A stretch of DNA of 64,000 bases from Pseudobacteroides sp. (GCF_036567765.1 NZ_DATCTU010000121.1:95608-159607), one strand, 5' to 3'. Numbered from the stretch's first letter, positions 35,166-46,600 are shown. The notes: generated by a model from the sequence alone, not told the origin. Numbers and translations: made by a program.

Positions 35166-37661
35166 ATGAAATTGTTTAAAAATGTTTTAACTAAATATAG
35201 CCAATATATAATTCTAGCAGTTTTTTTAGCTTTAGGTTGTTTATTGGATGTATTATTTGCTTCAGATAAGAAAATTGCTATTCTTGCAATGGCTATGTGC
35301 TCAATAAGTGTATTCTTAATTGGTCATCTAGATATTAAAATCAGCTTTAAGTCTATATTTATAAATCTAGGTTACAACTTAATAATATTGCTATTAACAT
35401 ATAATACACAAATCTATTTATTAAACGTTTTTATACTGTCATTCATGTTGTGGCATCTTATAACACCATACATTGTAAGATACAAAGTACTCTTAAGCGT
35501 TGCTTTTCCTGTTGCAATTTTATCATCATATATAGTTCCCTTATTTAATCTGCGAATACCGCTTTTTCCAATATTATTATATCCCATTTATCTTTTAGGA
35601 TATATGGTAAATGGAATGCAATTGAGAGAGATAAAGAGGTCATTGGTAATAATAATTCTAAATATATTATCGTCAACTCTTGGTGTATCTCTATTTATTT
35701 TGAGAATTAAGCAACATTTAAATAGTCAAAATATAAAGCTGATTGATTTTTCTGTTGGCCAATACAAAATGGCTATATATCAGCCTTTCTATATAATGTT
35801 ACTGATTTGGCTGGCAGGAAGTGTTGGTTTTCTATATATTTATATTTTTCAAAATTTTATAAAGAAAAGTCCGGAAGAAAATGATTCTCATCAATTATTC
35901 AAGAAATTTTCGAATATTACTTTGCAGTTTGTAAAATTTTTTATATTTGTTGGGTCTTTTATATTTATTGCCGAACTTGTTACCAGACAAAATATAAAGG
36001 CTACCCTAGCTGCTATTACTACCCCGTCAATAATGTTTAATTTTATAGTTTTGTCAACTATCACGCTGTTTCTTACTGGAACTTTAGGAAAGTTTTTATC
36101 AAAAATCCTGGTTGTTGTTGTAATGACAATCCTGATTATAGCCAACTTTATTAAATTCATATATTTTGATGAGCCTTTTTACCCATGGGATATGTATTTA
36201 ATAAACGAGGGAATAAGAATTTCCAAAGAATATGTTAATCTTCCGCTAATATTTTCAATATTATTTATATTGGTTGTAGGATTTATTATTCTTTTAATAC
36301 TCAAAAAAAACATTCGCAATCGTTTCAAACCAAAATTACTTCTAAATATTTTACCCTTTGCTCTTATATTGCTTGTTGTAAACGGATTAATAATAAATTC
36401 GCCAAAGCAGCTTGTAAAGCTGGGTATTGCAAAATCCTGGTATATAGGTAAACAGGAAATGCAAGATAACGGCTTGCTTGTTCAAAGCTACATGTATATA
36501 AAAAATTATAAACATTATACATTTTCCAAGCCTGAAGGGTATTCAAAAGAAAAACTCAACGAAATTACAACAAGGCTTTCAGAAGAGTTTCCCCAGAATA
36601 ACAATACACAAGTAAAGCCCAATGTTGTTTTGATAATGTCTGAAAGCTTTTGGGACCCGACCAGGCTTAAAAATATTAGCTTTAATGAAGATATAATGAA
36701 AGGATTTTCAAAATATAAAAAAGGGGATATTGTTTCGCCTGCAATCGGAGGCGGAACAGCAAATGTTGAGTTTGAAGCATTGACAGGCTTATCAAACTAC
36801 TTCTTTCAGCCTGGAATACTTACCTATAACGTGTATATAAGAAGAAATACGCCAGGGCTTGCTTCGGTATTTAAGGACAATGGCTATGAAACAATTGCAG
36901 TTCACCCATTTTTAGCTGAAATGTATAACAGAAACAAGGTTTACAAGTTTTTGCAGTTCGACAAATTTCTAACTTCAGTAGATTTTGATATAAAAAAAGA
37001 CGTCAAAGGTCCCTATGTATCAGATGAAAAATTCAAGGATAAAATCTTGGAACTTTTATCTACTGAAGGCAAACCAAAATTTATATTCGGACTTACAATG
37101 CAGAATCATGACCCTTACGTAAATAAATATAATAAGTTAACAGTAACCGCAAAATCAGATAAACTTAATGAAGATGAAAAGCACATCATAAGCACTTATG
37201 CAGAAGGTATAAAAGACAGTGCCAATGCTCTAGACGAGCTGATTCAATCTATAAAAGCCTCGGGAATACCAACTATTGTTTATTTCTTCGGAGATCATTT
37301 GCCAAGGTTTGGCACAGTTAATGACATGAAAAATATCTACAATCGTTTAAACCCGGAAAGTGACCCATTACAAAAAGAATTCAGAAATTATTTGGCTCCA
37401 TATGCTTCATGGTCTAATATAAAGGAAACAAGAAAATTCGATAAGCCCTTTTCTCCGTCACATATAGCTTTTGAAATATTGAAAGACTCAGGAGTCAAGT
37501 ACCCTAGCTATTTTAATGTTCTAAAGGGCCTAGAAGAAAAAAATCTATATCTGCATCAAACACTAAGCACCAATATTGATACAACCAATCAGTATTTTAA
37601 AGATTACAAGATGATTGAATACGATATAATTAACGGTAAACAATATTTGCTTGACAAATAG
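35166..37661 (+). CDS. LtaS-like sulfatase-family phosphoglycerol transferase
   Basis: 831 residues. The first 430 or so residues hold many membrane helices (more than the five of classical LtaS). The extracellular sulfatase-fold domain about 480-790 has VVLIMSESFWDP (metal-binding Glu), the catalytic-Thr loop GGGTANVEFEALTGL, TMQNHDPY and FFGDHLPRFG (metal-binding Asp/His). Such enzymes polymerise glycerol phosphate from phosphatidylglycerol (lipoteichoic acid) or decorate surface glycans. The gene begins 5 bases after an AAAGGAAG site. It converges on a glycosyltransferase gene with 4 bases between stops. The large membrane part suggests a substrate other than standard LTA. Confidence 0.82.
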   Translation: MKLFKNVLTKYSQYIILAVFLALGCLLDVLFASDKKIAILAMAMCSISVFLIGHLDIKISFKSIFINLGYNLIILLLTYNTQIYLLNVFILSFMLWHLITPYIVRYKVLLSVAFPVAILSSYIVPLFNLRIPLFPILLYPIYLLGYMVNGMQLREIKRSLVIIILNILSSTLGVSLFILRIKQHLNSQNIKLIDFSVGQYKMAIYQPFYIMLLIWLAGSVGFLYIYIFQNFIKKSPEENDSHQLFKKFSNITLQFVKFFIFVGSFIFIAELVTRQNIKATLAAITTPSIMFNFIVLSTITLFLTGTLGKFLSKILVVVVMTILIIANFIKFIYFDEPFYPWDMYLINEGIRISKEYVNLPLIFSILFILVVGFIILLILKKNIRNRFKPKLLLNILPFALILLVVNGLIINSPKQLVKLGIAKSWYIGKQEMQDNGLLVQSYMYIKNYKHYTFSKPEGYSKEKLNEITTRLSEEFPQNNNTQVKPNVVLIMSESFWDPTRLKNISFNEDIMKGFSKYKKGDIVSPAIGGGTANVEFEALTGLSNYFFQPGILTYNVYIRRNTPGLASVFKDNGYETIAVHPFLAEMYNRNKVYKFLQFDKFLTSVDFDIKKDVKGPYVSDEKFKDKILELLSTEGKPKFIFGLTMQNHDPYVNKYNKLTVTAKSDKLNEDEKHIISTYAEGIKDSANALDELIQSIKASGIPTIVYFFGDHLPRFGTVNDMKNIYNRLNPESDPLQKEFRNYLAPYASWSNIKETRKFDKPFSPSHIAFEILKDSGVKYPSYFNVLKGLEEKNLYLHQTLSTNIDTTNQYFKDYKMIEYDIINGKQYLLDK

Positions 37662-37665
37662 AATC

Positions 37666-39177
37666 TCATAGCGACGCTCTTTTAATTTGTGTTATGCTTA
37701 CCAGCCCAAAGCTTGCTATTAAAGAAAAGATAGATATTGCAGGGTAATGATATCTGCCGGCCACTTCAAGAATTATATGTGCTGATGCTATACCTAGAGC
37801 TAACAGGATAAGCAAAAGAGATTTGCTAACTTCTTTTCTCTTTAACAAACATGCTACCCCGATTGCACTTAGTATAAGCATTGCATAATAATAATAATTG
37901 GACACCTTTACCAATAGCCTTTCATACTTTTCATAGCTCATACGTGAAGGTTCACTTTTGTTCAGCCCTGCTTTTATATAGACCAAACTGTCGTGATCAA
38001 CCACCCACATGGTCTTAAATTTATTGTAAATCAAATTTATATCGGTTTTAATTGAGTACTGTTTTACTCTATCTATTGCCATACCTATTAATTCATTATG
38101 GGTTTCTTGAGGCGTACTTCCAGGCTTTTTAATCAGCTCCATCAATGTATTTGCATCTTCAATATTCCATGATCCCTCAGATTTGTAATTAACTCCAACA
38201 TATATGTTAAATCCGGCCGGAAACTTAGGTATATCTTTTTTTACAGCTGAATTTATTAGTCCGGTTACTCCGGAGCTAAATAATGTATAACCTATAAACA
38301 AGGCAGCTAAACATGCTGCTTTTGATAAAAGTGCTGATTTCAATATGACAAAATTCTGTTTGTAAAAAACTAAGTAATAAATCGCCATAGCAGCTAACAT
38401 AATAATCCCAAAAGGTCTTATTGAATTTGTTACGGCACATTCCATTCCAAGTATAATAAACATTATAATTGTAATACCAATGCTGCTTTTTGAATCCAGA
38501 ATTCTTATGAACAGGTAAACAGAAAGCAGCAGCAGGAATGTATATAATGCCTCTGTAGATATTAAAACTACATAAAAAATCTGAGACGGCCAAAATACCA
38601 TTATCAGGGCTGCAAAAATCCCTACCTCATTTCCAAAAATTCTTTTTCCTATTATATATATTAGCACTGTAATACCGCAGCATATTAAAACGTTTAAAAT
38701 TTGTGCAACTATAACTTCTGAACCGAAAATTTTATAGAATACAGATAGGAAACTGGAATATCCTAAATAGTGAGGAAATAACGATATGTATGTATTCCCG
38801 GCAACTTTTCCTTTTATGACCAAGTCGGCAAAACTGTGGTATGCTAAAAAATCGGATTGAGGTAATACATTGACCAAACTAATCCATATAGCCCTTGGAA
38901 TCACGGTCAGTATCATCAGAATAAAAACAGATAGCTTTGTCCCGAATATATTGATTTTCTTTACTACCTTTGATGTTAAGTAAATTAAAAGTCCAACACC
39001 AATAAAGACCGAAATAATAAAGATAGCCCATTGGATTGTGGCAGTGTTTGAATTTGGTGAAAAAAAGCTTCCCAGTGGCCTTTCCTTAATAATTATCACA
39101 AAATCAGCAAGCAGGAAAGCACCGAATATAATATATAAAGCTAGTGCAAGCTTTTTATTAACATTTTTCAATAACAT
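37666..39177 (-). CDS. GT-C family membrane glycosyltransferase (PMT/ArnT-like)
   Basis: 503 residues with about eleven membrane helices. The first extracytoplasmic loop has PQSDFLAYHSFADLVIKG, where the aspartate matches the catalytic D.. motif of GT39/GT83-type enzymes. IYIIGKRIFGNEVGIFAALIMVFWPSQIFY is typical of the PMT_2 domain. It would use a polyprenyl-phosphate sugar to glycosylate a lipid, polymer or protein outside the membrane. The position tail to tail with the LtaS-like gene is compatible with shared cell-envelope work. Start supported by GGAG before ATG 39177. Confidence 0.7.
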   Translation of the reverse strand: MLLKNVNKKLALALYIIFGAFLLADFVIIIKERPLGSFFSPNSNTATIQWAIFIISVFIGVGLLIYLTSKVVKKINIFGTKLSVFILMILTVIPRAIWISLVNVLPQSDFLAYHSFADLVIKGKVAGNTYISLFPHYLGYSSFLSVFYKIFGSEVIVAQILNVLICCGITVLIYIIGKRIFGNEVGIFAALIMVFWPSQIFYVVLISTEALYTFLLLLSVYLFIRILDSKSSIGITIIMFIILGMECAVTNSIRPFGIIMLAAMAIYYLVFYKQNFVILKSALLSKAACLAALFIGYTLFSSGVTGLINSAVKKDIPKFPAGFNIYVGVNYKSEGSWNIEDANTLMELIKKPGSTPQETHNELIGMAIDRVKQYSIKTDINLIYNKFKTMWVVDHDSLVYIKAGLNKSEPSRMSYEKYERLLVKVSNYYYYAMLILSAIGVACLLKRKEVSKSLLLILLALGIASAHIILEVAGRYHYPAISIFSLIASFGLVSITQIKRASL

Positions 39178-39410
39178 AAACCCTTGTCTCCTGTATAATT
39201 TATTACTTATTCTATACTAAATGCTTGATAAATGCAACATTGTAAGGCACTGCTGGAAATACCGGCACAGCATACATTGTAGAGATAATCTATAGCATTA
39301 AGTTCTATATCCAATTACACAAGTCGTCAATTTTTTACTATATTTTACATCGAAGACACAAAGGTTAAAATAGACTCGAATTTTATTGGTGTAAGTAGTT
39401 TTTAATTGTT

Positions 39411-39665
39411 TTGATTTTTATAAATAATCCTTTTAAGGTTGTTGGTGCTAGCAGTAATGGATTTGGTCTAAATCCTTCCCTGCAAAGCATCGGTATGGTT
39501 TTTCACCCTCCCCTTGTCATGATTGCATACTCCTTATTTTTTGCTGCGTTTGCGTCAAATCTATATGAAATACTTTATCATTCAAATCAAAAAATACAAA
39601 TTACGAGAAACATTGCACTAGATATTAACAAAGGCACTCCCGTATTGGGAATGCCTAAGCAGTAA
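39411..39665 (+). pseudogene. Fragment of a CcmF/CcsA-type cytochrome c haem lyase
   Basis: The 84-codon frame contains INNPFKVVG... GFGLNPSLQSIGMVFHPPLVM and IAYSLFFAAFAS, matching the NPLLQ.P.M..HPP....GY block around haem-handling His of CcmF. A real protein would have 600 or more residues; nothing else of it is present. The 3' end runs into a palindromic repeat (39624-39666). It looks like an insertion or deletion relic. Confidence 0.55.
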
Positions 39666-39666
39666 C
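39624..39666. repeat. Palindromic intergenic repeat, family 1, copy 1
   Basis: ATTAACA, a stem GGCACTCCC / GGGAATGCC, then GCAGTAAC. A second copy with the same flanks is at 55646-55689. On the minus strand it lies immediately after the chemoreceptor stop codon and could act as its terminator. Confidence 0.6.
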
Positions 39667-41255
39667 TATTTTTTAATTGTAAACTTACTAACAAATTGCG
39701 AAAGCTCATTGGCTGTATCCTTCATTTGAAAACTTGATGTATTTAAATGTTCTGTCATTTTTGAATGGGATTCTGCTGAAGCGGCAACTTCCTGGCTGCT
39801 TGCTGCTGTTTCTTCCATTATTGCAGATAGTTCATCAATCATCTCAACAATTTTAATTTTCTTTGATTCCATATTCTTACTATGAAGAAACACTTCCTCA
39901 ACCCTTGCCTTAGTATTTTGCATTGCATTGGAAATGTTGTTAAAGATCTTATCCGCATCGGTTGAAGAAACCGTTTGTTCTTTCAAAACCTCATTAATCT
40001 CAATTATCATTTTACTAATATTTTCTGAATTTTTCTTTATTTCATTTACAATTATATTAATTTCATTTACTGATGATGAAGACTGCTCTGCTAATTTTCT
40101 TACTTCATCAGCAACAACGGCAAAACCTTTTCCCATATCTCCTGCTCTTGCTGCTTCAATGGCAGCATTTAAAGCAAGCAAATTGGTTTGTTCTGCAATC
40201 TGAGATATTGTTTCAGAAACTTTGCTTATTTTTTCTACCCCCAGGTGAGAATCTAATACGATCTCATTAATTTTTGCTGAAAAATTACTATTTTGTATTG
40301 TCTTCACTTTAAGATCATTAACTGTTTCTAGACCTTTAGCCTCTAAATCTTCAGTAATTTTTATCTCTTTATCAAGAAGATTTGCCGAATTTATAACACT
40401 CTCAATTATTGAAGCAAGCTCCCTAACCTGACTTGCACCATCACTTACATCCTTTACTTGCTGTGAAGTACCTTGGGCAATTTGTTCAATAGCACTTACT
40501 ATTTCTTTGTTCAATCTGTAGTTTGTATTTGTTGCTTCTGAAAGCTCAACAGATGAATTTGTTAATAGGTTGGCTGTTTCGTTTATTTTATTTATTAATT
40601 GTGATAAATTGGAAGACATCTCAAGTATTTTTGCTCCTAGATAGCCTAACTCATCTTTTGATTCAATTTGCAAGGAAGAAGTAAAGTCTCCTTGAGAAAT
40701 CTTATTAACAAAATCGCCAAGCCTTTTAATTGACCGAACAATTCTTCTTGATGTGAATATAATAATAATCCACAATATAAGAACAATGAACAATGTCTGA
40801 CCCAATGCAGCTATAATCGAATTGGTTATGTCCTGAATCACATAGAATTTTGTTGCAGTTAATTCTATTTTCCCAATCTTTTCTCCATCCTTGGAAATAT
40901 CACTGCTCAATACAGGCATTAGATTTGAACCTTTATACGGAGTACCTGTCTTGGATTTTTTAAAAATAGATTTGCCTTTGTTATCAAAAATCTCAGCACT
41001 TCCTACTTCATTATTTTCCATCAAGGCATTACCAAAAGCTTCAATGCCAAGTGTATTGAATTGCCATAGCGGATCAATCAATGACATTTCTGCTATTCTT
41101 ATAAGGCCTTGTGTTCTTTTTTGTAGGTTGTTAGTTTGAGAGTTAAAACTTATGAATCCATTTATTAAATTTGATAATACTAAAACTGTTATAACTGAAA
41201 TAACAATCGGAATTGAGAACTCTAAGGAAATCTTTTTAAGCTTAAAAAAACTCAA
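39666..41255 (-). CDS. Methyl-accepting chemotaxis protein
   Basis: 529 residues: membrane helix about 14-35, extracellular sensor about 36-150, second membrane helix about 148-170, HAMP about 170-225 (RRIVRSIKRLGDFVNKISQGDF), then the long signalling coiled coil with the conserved tip EQTNLLALNAAIEAARAGD and GFAVVADEVRKLAEQS. It senses a ligand and controls CheA. The start is TTG 41255, supported by GGAGGAGG six bases upstream. The gene after the intergenic hairpin at 41320 (a family-3 binding protein) may present its ligand. Confidence 0.93.
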   Translation of the reverse strand: MSFFKLKKISLEFSIPIVISVITVLVLSNLINGFISFNSQTNNLQKRTQGLIRIAEMSLIDPLWQFNTLGIEAFGNALMENNEVGSAEIFDNKGKSIFKKSKTGTPYKGSNLMPVLSSDISKDGEKIGKIELTATKFYVIQDITNSIIAALGQTLFIVLILWIIIIFTSRRIVRSIKRLGDFVNKISQGDFTSSLQIESKDELGYLGAKILEMSSNLSQLINKINETANLLTNSSVELSEATNTNYRLNKEIVSAIEQIAQGTSQQVKDVSDGASQVRELASIIESVINSANLLDKEIKITEDLEAKGLETVNDLKVKTIQNSNFSAKINEIVLDSHLGVEKISKVSETISQIAEQTNLLALNAAIEAARAGDMGKGFAVVADEVRKLAEQSSSSVNEINIIVNEIKKNSENISKMIIEINEVLKEQTVSSTDADKIFNNISNAMQNTKARVEEVFLHSKNMESKKIKIVEMIDELSAIMEETAASSQEVAASAESHSKMTEHLNTSSFQMKDTANELSQFVSKFTIKK

Positions 41256-41319
41256 TGTTATTCCTCCTCCAGTAAATGATTCTTTAAGTATTAGATCGGG
41301 ACTAATAAAAGTGATCTGA

Positions 41320-41349
41320 GATATTATTGTTAAGGATCACAATAATATC
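41320..41349 (-). terminator. Hairpin after the binding-lipoprotein gene
   Basis: GATATTATTGT and ACAATAATATC form a perfect 11-bp stem with an 8-base loop, 60 bases past the stop of the lipoprotein gene and before the chemoreceptor start. The stem is AT-rich and no strong T-run follows, so it may be partial termination. Confidence 0.4.
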
Positions 41350-41408
41350 TCATCATTGGACTATCAGAATATAAAATATTCACTTTGGGGAATGAATAAC
41401 AATTATGG

Positions 41409-42314
41409 TTACAATTTAGAAGTATCAATAAATTGGGATAGCAAACTATTATATTCTTTTTCCAGATCCATGCCGTTTGTAACTTCATTGTATTTATTGG
41501 CAATATCACTGGCTGCTTTAGAAAACACTACAAAAAATGGAGCTTTCTCTTCTGGAAGATTCAGTATCTTCACATCATTCTCCATACCTAACTGTTTTAC
41601 AACACCCAAAAGAGCTGCTTTATCTGGAGCATAGACAGCATCAATACGTCCGGCAACAAGTTTTTTCAGATTTGTTTCATGATAGTTGCTTGCAGTTGTA
41701 TTATCAAATTTAATTCTGCTATCTTTCATAAAAGGACTGACAAAACTTTTTTCAGCATAACCAATTTTTAAATTAATAATTTCATCAACTTTCTTTATTT
41801 CATTGAGAGGATTGTCTTTTTTTACCACCATTGCAGTTTGACTCTGAAAATATGTTTTGCTAGAACATATTGAAATTTTCTCTCTGTCAGGATTTCTTGT
41901 TAAAAGGGCAGAGGCAAAAGCTTTTGTATTTGCTTCAAAATTGGAAGTCTGTCTTGGAATTGCTGAAGATTCTTTGTCCCATACAAATTTGATATTCATT
42001 TTTGGAGCAATTTGTTCTTCAAGTAGTTTGTAAGCAGCACCTGTCAATTTGCCAGTTTGTTTGTCCATATAAATGTGCGGAGGATTATCAAACCAGGAGA
42101 CTTCAATTTCATTAATTGCTTTTTCACCTTTTACAACTTCCTTTTGCTTATCACTATTTGCAGCACTGCTTTGGGGTTCATTATTTACTTTTGCTACGGG
42201 ACTAGCTAGTGACTCATTGTTTTTTTCGTCACTACTAACAACTTCACTGCTTCCACAACCTGAAAATGCAAAAATAAGTGCTAAGATAATCACAAAGTAA
42301 ATATACCTTCTCAT
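41409..42314 (-). CDS. Family-3 (PBP type 2) substrate-binding lipoprotein
   Basis: 301 residues with a lipoprotein signal (IILALIFAFSGCGSS), a low-complexity spacer rich in Ser/Asn/Lys, then a periplasmic-binding-protein type 2 fold (INEIEVSWFDNPPHIYMDKQTGKLTGAAYKLLEEQ, LLTRNPDREKISICS, VDEIINLKIGYAEKSF, AGRIDAVYAP). No amino-acid permease genes are next to it; the downstream gene is a chemoreceptor, so it may be a ligand-presenting protein. Start supported by AGGAG. Confidence 0.78.
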   Translation of the reverse strand: MRRYIYFVIILALIFAFSGCGSSEVVSSDEKNNESLASPVAKVNNEPQSSAANSDKQKEVVKGEKAINEIEVSWFDNPPHIYMDKQTGKLTGAAYKLLEEQIAPKMNIKFVWDKESSAIPRQTSNFEANTKAFASALLTRNPDREKISICSSKTYFQSQTAMVVKKDNPLNEIKKVDEIINLKIGYAEKSFVSPFMKDSRIKFDNTTASNYHETNLKKLVAGRIDAVYAPDKAALLGVVKQLGMENDVKILNLPEEKAPFFVVFSKAASDIANKYNEVTNGMDLEKEYNSLLSQFIDTSKL

Positions 42315-42415
42315 TATATCATTCTCCTATTATAATTTTTACAGATTATATACATTAATGTATCTGTATTAATTAAATTATCGGATTATAATTAAAGGTT
42401 AATTATAGTTAATTT

Positions 42416-43117
42416 TTATTTGAGTATAGGAATTCCGGTATATTCTTTAGATACTACTTTCCATAACGGCTGCGGCCCTAGATTATTCCCAGTTCTCCAA
42501 TTCGGTGTTGCTGGATATTTTTCATTCAACCAATCACAACCATCAATAACTTTTCCACCTGGGGTATCTTCCATTATGGTACCTTTATTGCGTTTTGCAA
42601 CCTCACGTGCAATTTCTTTATCACCACTCCAAAAATGTGCTTTATTAGGTTTTGATAAAAAATCAAAGTTTTTAGCATATGCTTCGAAATCTCTGTCTAA
42701 TAATTGTTGGAAAGCCTTTCGTGCATCTACTTCAGAAGGAACATGCTTTTTTTTAACCAAAAACTTATCATATCCTCTAGCATCAAAAACACTTAAGTTA
42801 TCTCTATATGGGTTGCTCTTTTCAGCACAATATCCGCTTGGGTCATAATACTTGTTAGGATTGTTATTAACATAACTGTAGAGATTTAATCCATCACCAC
42901 GATAAGTGCCTTCTTGTGTAGACCTTCCCACCACTGGATTATAGAATCTTGCTCTCAAATAATACTGGCCTGTAACCTGATCGTACTGTTCACCTGCATG
43001 CCTGAATCTATTCTGCACCTTCTCAACAGCTTCAACTGTATTACCAAACGTATCATACTGATACCGATTTACTACTTCTCCATTACCACTGATTAATGCC
43101 GTTACACCACCGTGGCC
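42416..43117 (-). pseudogene. RHS-repeat C-terminal tip with putative toxin domain, 5'-truncated
   Basis: The open frame begins just after TAG 43118-43120 and reads GHGGVTALISGNGEVVNRYQYDTFGN, then the RHS core end (YYLRARFYNPVVGRSTQEG, LNLYSYVNNNPNKYYDPSG). About 130 residues after the DPSG boundary form a variable C-terminal domain with KAHFWSGDKEIAREVAKRNKG and GPQPLWKVVSKEY, which I cannot assign with confidence. RHS proteins have a thousand or more residues with an N-terminal delivery part; here only the tip remains, and no start codon with a ribosome site is seen. No immunity-type ORF follows. It may be an orphan toxin cassette left after recombination. Confidence 0.7.
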
Positions 43118-43698
43118 CTAATTCTCAACTAATTTAGCTGCGATTATTTTCATAAGCCCTCCATTTAAGAACCTTGAATTTTATATATTTTCATGACAAC
43201 ATATATAAAAGTCCTGTAAAAACAAGGCCTATATATATACCATTATGCATTTTCCATTTCGGAAACTGTTGGTTTTATGTACTTCTATAATTTCCACACC
43301 GTTGTATTCGCATAACTTTCTGAGTATCATACCTATTTCTTTTCTCAATTTACCATATATAACCTTTCTCCTATACTTCGGTATAGCCTTTTCTACTCAC
43401 TCCAGCATAGCTGGAGGTTTAGCAAATTTTAATTAAACGTTTTAGACTTTCACCATATCTAGGACTCTCTTTCTTTTGTTTTTTGGAATGAAGAGGTATG
43501 ATATAATATGATTAAAAGAAAGTAGCTTGATATTGCATACCGCTGCCAAGCAGCAAAGCTTGGCTGGTTGGTCATTCCGCTACGCTCCATTGCTCGCCCA
43601 TGCAACCTGGGTCAACGCGGTAGGTTTTCAAGGAAAAATTCCTAAAAAAGTTTCTTAAAAAACAAACTTTTTGGAGGAATTATATAATATAGATTGAG
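43118..43698. other. Intergenic region before the STAND-AraC regulator
   Basis: A 580-base gap. CTCCAGCATAGCTGGAG (near 43400) is a short perfect palindrome and GCCAAGC / GCTTGGC (near 43542-43562) another hairpin in an unusually GC-rich patch (43535-43625). TATAAT at 43502-43507 could be a -10 for the regulator gene. GGAGG near 43672 lies far from the ATG at 43699. No gene is recognised. Confidence 0.35.
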
Positions 43699-46600
43699 AT
43701 GATATGTATGAAAAATAACGACTTTGAATTCAATAATATCTCTAAGTTAATAGAGCGAGATAGACATATTCGTATCCTTTCAGATTTTCTAAAACAGTTG
43801 CATACTGAAAAGCGTGGGATATTAAGAATTGTTGCAAATCATGGTTCCGGGGCAACAAGCTTTCTTAATATAGCTTCTATTAGTGCTCTAAAGCTTAATT
43901 ATGAAATTATCAATATAAATGAATATAATAATGATAAGACAATAGATAAATTAAAAACTTGTAATACAAATAATCTCCAATATTTCAAAAGTCCCTTATA
44001 TGAAAGAGTAATTAATAGTAAAAAAGATGGACAAATCATAATAATTGATAATATTGATCAAATTGATAAAGATATTCTAAGTAATCTGAATAAGCTATTA
44101 TCTAGTGAAACAAATTTTGTTTTAGCTCTGATTTATTCAACAATTTCCAATCTAACAACAAATGTTGATTATATTGATATCCCAATTTATAAGACCATAT
44201 TTTTGGAGCCGTTGTCACCAAAAGGACTCCATCAATTGCTAAATAATGTACTTGTTTGGGACAAACCTCCTAATATTTTACTTGAGTACCTTTATAACAA
44301 GACAAAAGGAATGCCTAAATATATAATGAGTGAAATTGAATTTCTGATTAAAGAAGAAATACTATTTCATGACAATAATAATGGCTGGAGTGTAAATGAA
44401 GAGTATTTGTCAACTTTAGTAAATAAGATAAATAGAAATAATTATTTTCCAAAAAACAATTTACCAGCTGAGACAACCGAATTTGTTGGGCGTAAAGATG
44501 AGATCAGGGAAATTTGCAGTTTGCTTGAAAAAGCCCGACTTGTAACACTTATTGGCCCTGGAGGCATAGGAAAAAGTAGGTTATCGCTTAAGGTTGCTTT
44601 ATTATGTCTTTCCAAATTTACAGATGGGGTTTTTTGGATTTCTTTATCCCAAATCACGAGAACAGAACTATTGATATCCAACATTGCAAAAATCTTAAAT
44701 ATAGTTGAAATAGAAGGACATAACACATTAGACTACATTAAAAGCACTTTGAAAAATAGAAGACTTCTAATTATTCTTGACAATTTTGAGCAAATTATTG
44801 ACTCTGCCCCGGTATTATCAGACCTTCTATCCACAGCAGCTAATTTATCATTACTGGTAACAAGTCGTCAACCATTGAAAGTTTATGGAGAACATTTATT
44901 TAATGTTCCGCCCCTTGAAATTCCTGATCCGCACAGTTGCGTTACTGTTGAGTTACTGGAAAAACAACCGGCCGTCAGATTATTTTTAGCACGTGCCCAA
45001 GCCATTAAAAACGATTTTAGTATTACACAGGAAAATGCTTCACAGATAGCAGATCTATGCCAATTCCTTGAGGGAATACCTCTGGCCATTGAACTTGCAG
45101 CAGCAAATATTGCACAAATCTCCATACAAACAATGCTTAACCAAAGTCAAAATCGCTTAAGCTGGCTTATATCAGAATCTAATAGTTTGTCCGATCGTCA
45201 GCGTACCATGAAAAACACTATTGAATGGGGATATAATCTGCTTAGCACTAATCAAAAAAGAATTTTCATAAGGCTTGGTGTTTTTAAAGGAAAGTTTAAT
45301 ATAAAGGCTGTATCAGCTGTAATAAACAAAAATAATGATATTGAAAATTTATATGAGGATCTATTGTCATTAACAAATAAAAGCATCTTGACGCTAGATT
45401 CAGAATTTGAGGAAAGGGATAAAATATGCTTCAATATGCTTGAAATACTCAGGGAATATGCGGTTTTGTTATTATCAACAGATAGTGATGAAAAAATAAT
45501 AAAAGAATGCCATGCAGATTATTTTTTTTCTTATGTTATTGATGCTGAAAACAATTTTTATTATTCAAACCATCAAACAAGTCTCATTATGGTGGATCAA
45601 GCATATTTAGACATTATTTGTGCCTTGGAGTATTATAGGATAACAGATTGTCTGGAAAAAGAGTTAGAACTGGCTGTAGCAATGGGTTATTACTGGGAGG
45701 CACGAGGCTATTGGAAAAAAGGTCAAAGCATATTCAAATCATTAATTCAAAAACAGGATAATTCTTTAAATGCCAATTGTTATATTAAAGCATACCAATG
45801 GTTTGGCAGATTTGTTTTTTTAAATGGCAATTATGAGGAAGCAGTAAATATTTTCGAACAAGGTTTGAGATTAGCAATGGAAAGAAATGATCTTATAGGC
45901 GAAGCTTCAATTAGGTATAATTTAGCTTTGACGTATAATATATCAGGCAATTTAAAATATGAAGTGGAATTATTGAATCAAAGTTTAAGTGTATACCGAG
46001 AAGCTTGTTACAAGCGTGGTATTGCAGAGGTCCTTCAAGAGCTTGGGCAGGTTTATTACTTTAAAGGATCATATGATGCAGCAGAGATGTATTTAAATGA
46101 AAGTCTTGATATATACAAAGAATATAACGACAGATACGGTATATTAAGGACATATGGAAGGATGGGCCTGGTTTTAAGGGGTAAGGGTGAGTTTGAGCAG
46201 GCAATGCAAATGCTTCATAGATATCTTTTAGCTTGTGAAGAAATAGATGATAGAGTTGAAATGGCATTTGCGTTAATTAATATTGCAGAATTGGCACGAT
46301 CCCAATGTGACTATGTAGTAGCAGAGAGTTATTATTTGAGAGGGTTAAATCTTGGATATGAACTGGGATATATAGCTATAATAGCATCTATAAAAAAAGA
46401 CTTGGGCGAAATATATCATTATAAGGGGAATATCAATAAAGCATCTAAGTTATTTGACGAAAGCTTAACAATACTAGAAGAAACAGGTTATAAGGGAGAT
46501 GTGCCTTGGGTATATCGTAATATGGCTGAGTTGGAATTAGCAAGGGGAAATTATTTAAAAGCTGAGGAGTTATTTTTAATAGGATTAAAGTTTTATATTG

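Noticed and set aside
42420..42848. 142-codon plus-strand ORF
   Set aside because: Shadow of the RHS tip on the opposite strand; no domain or ribosome site.
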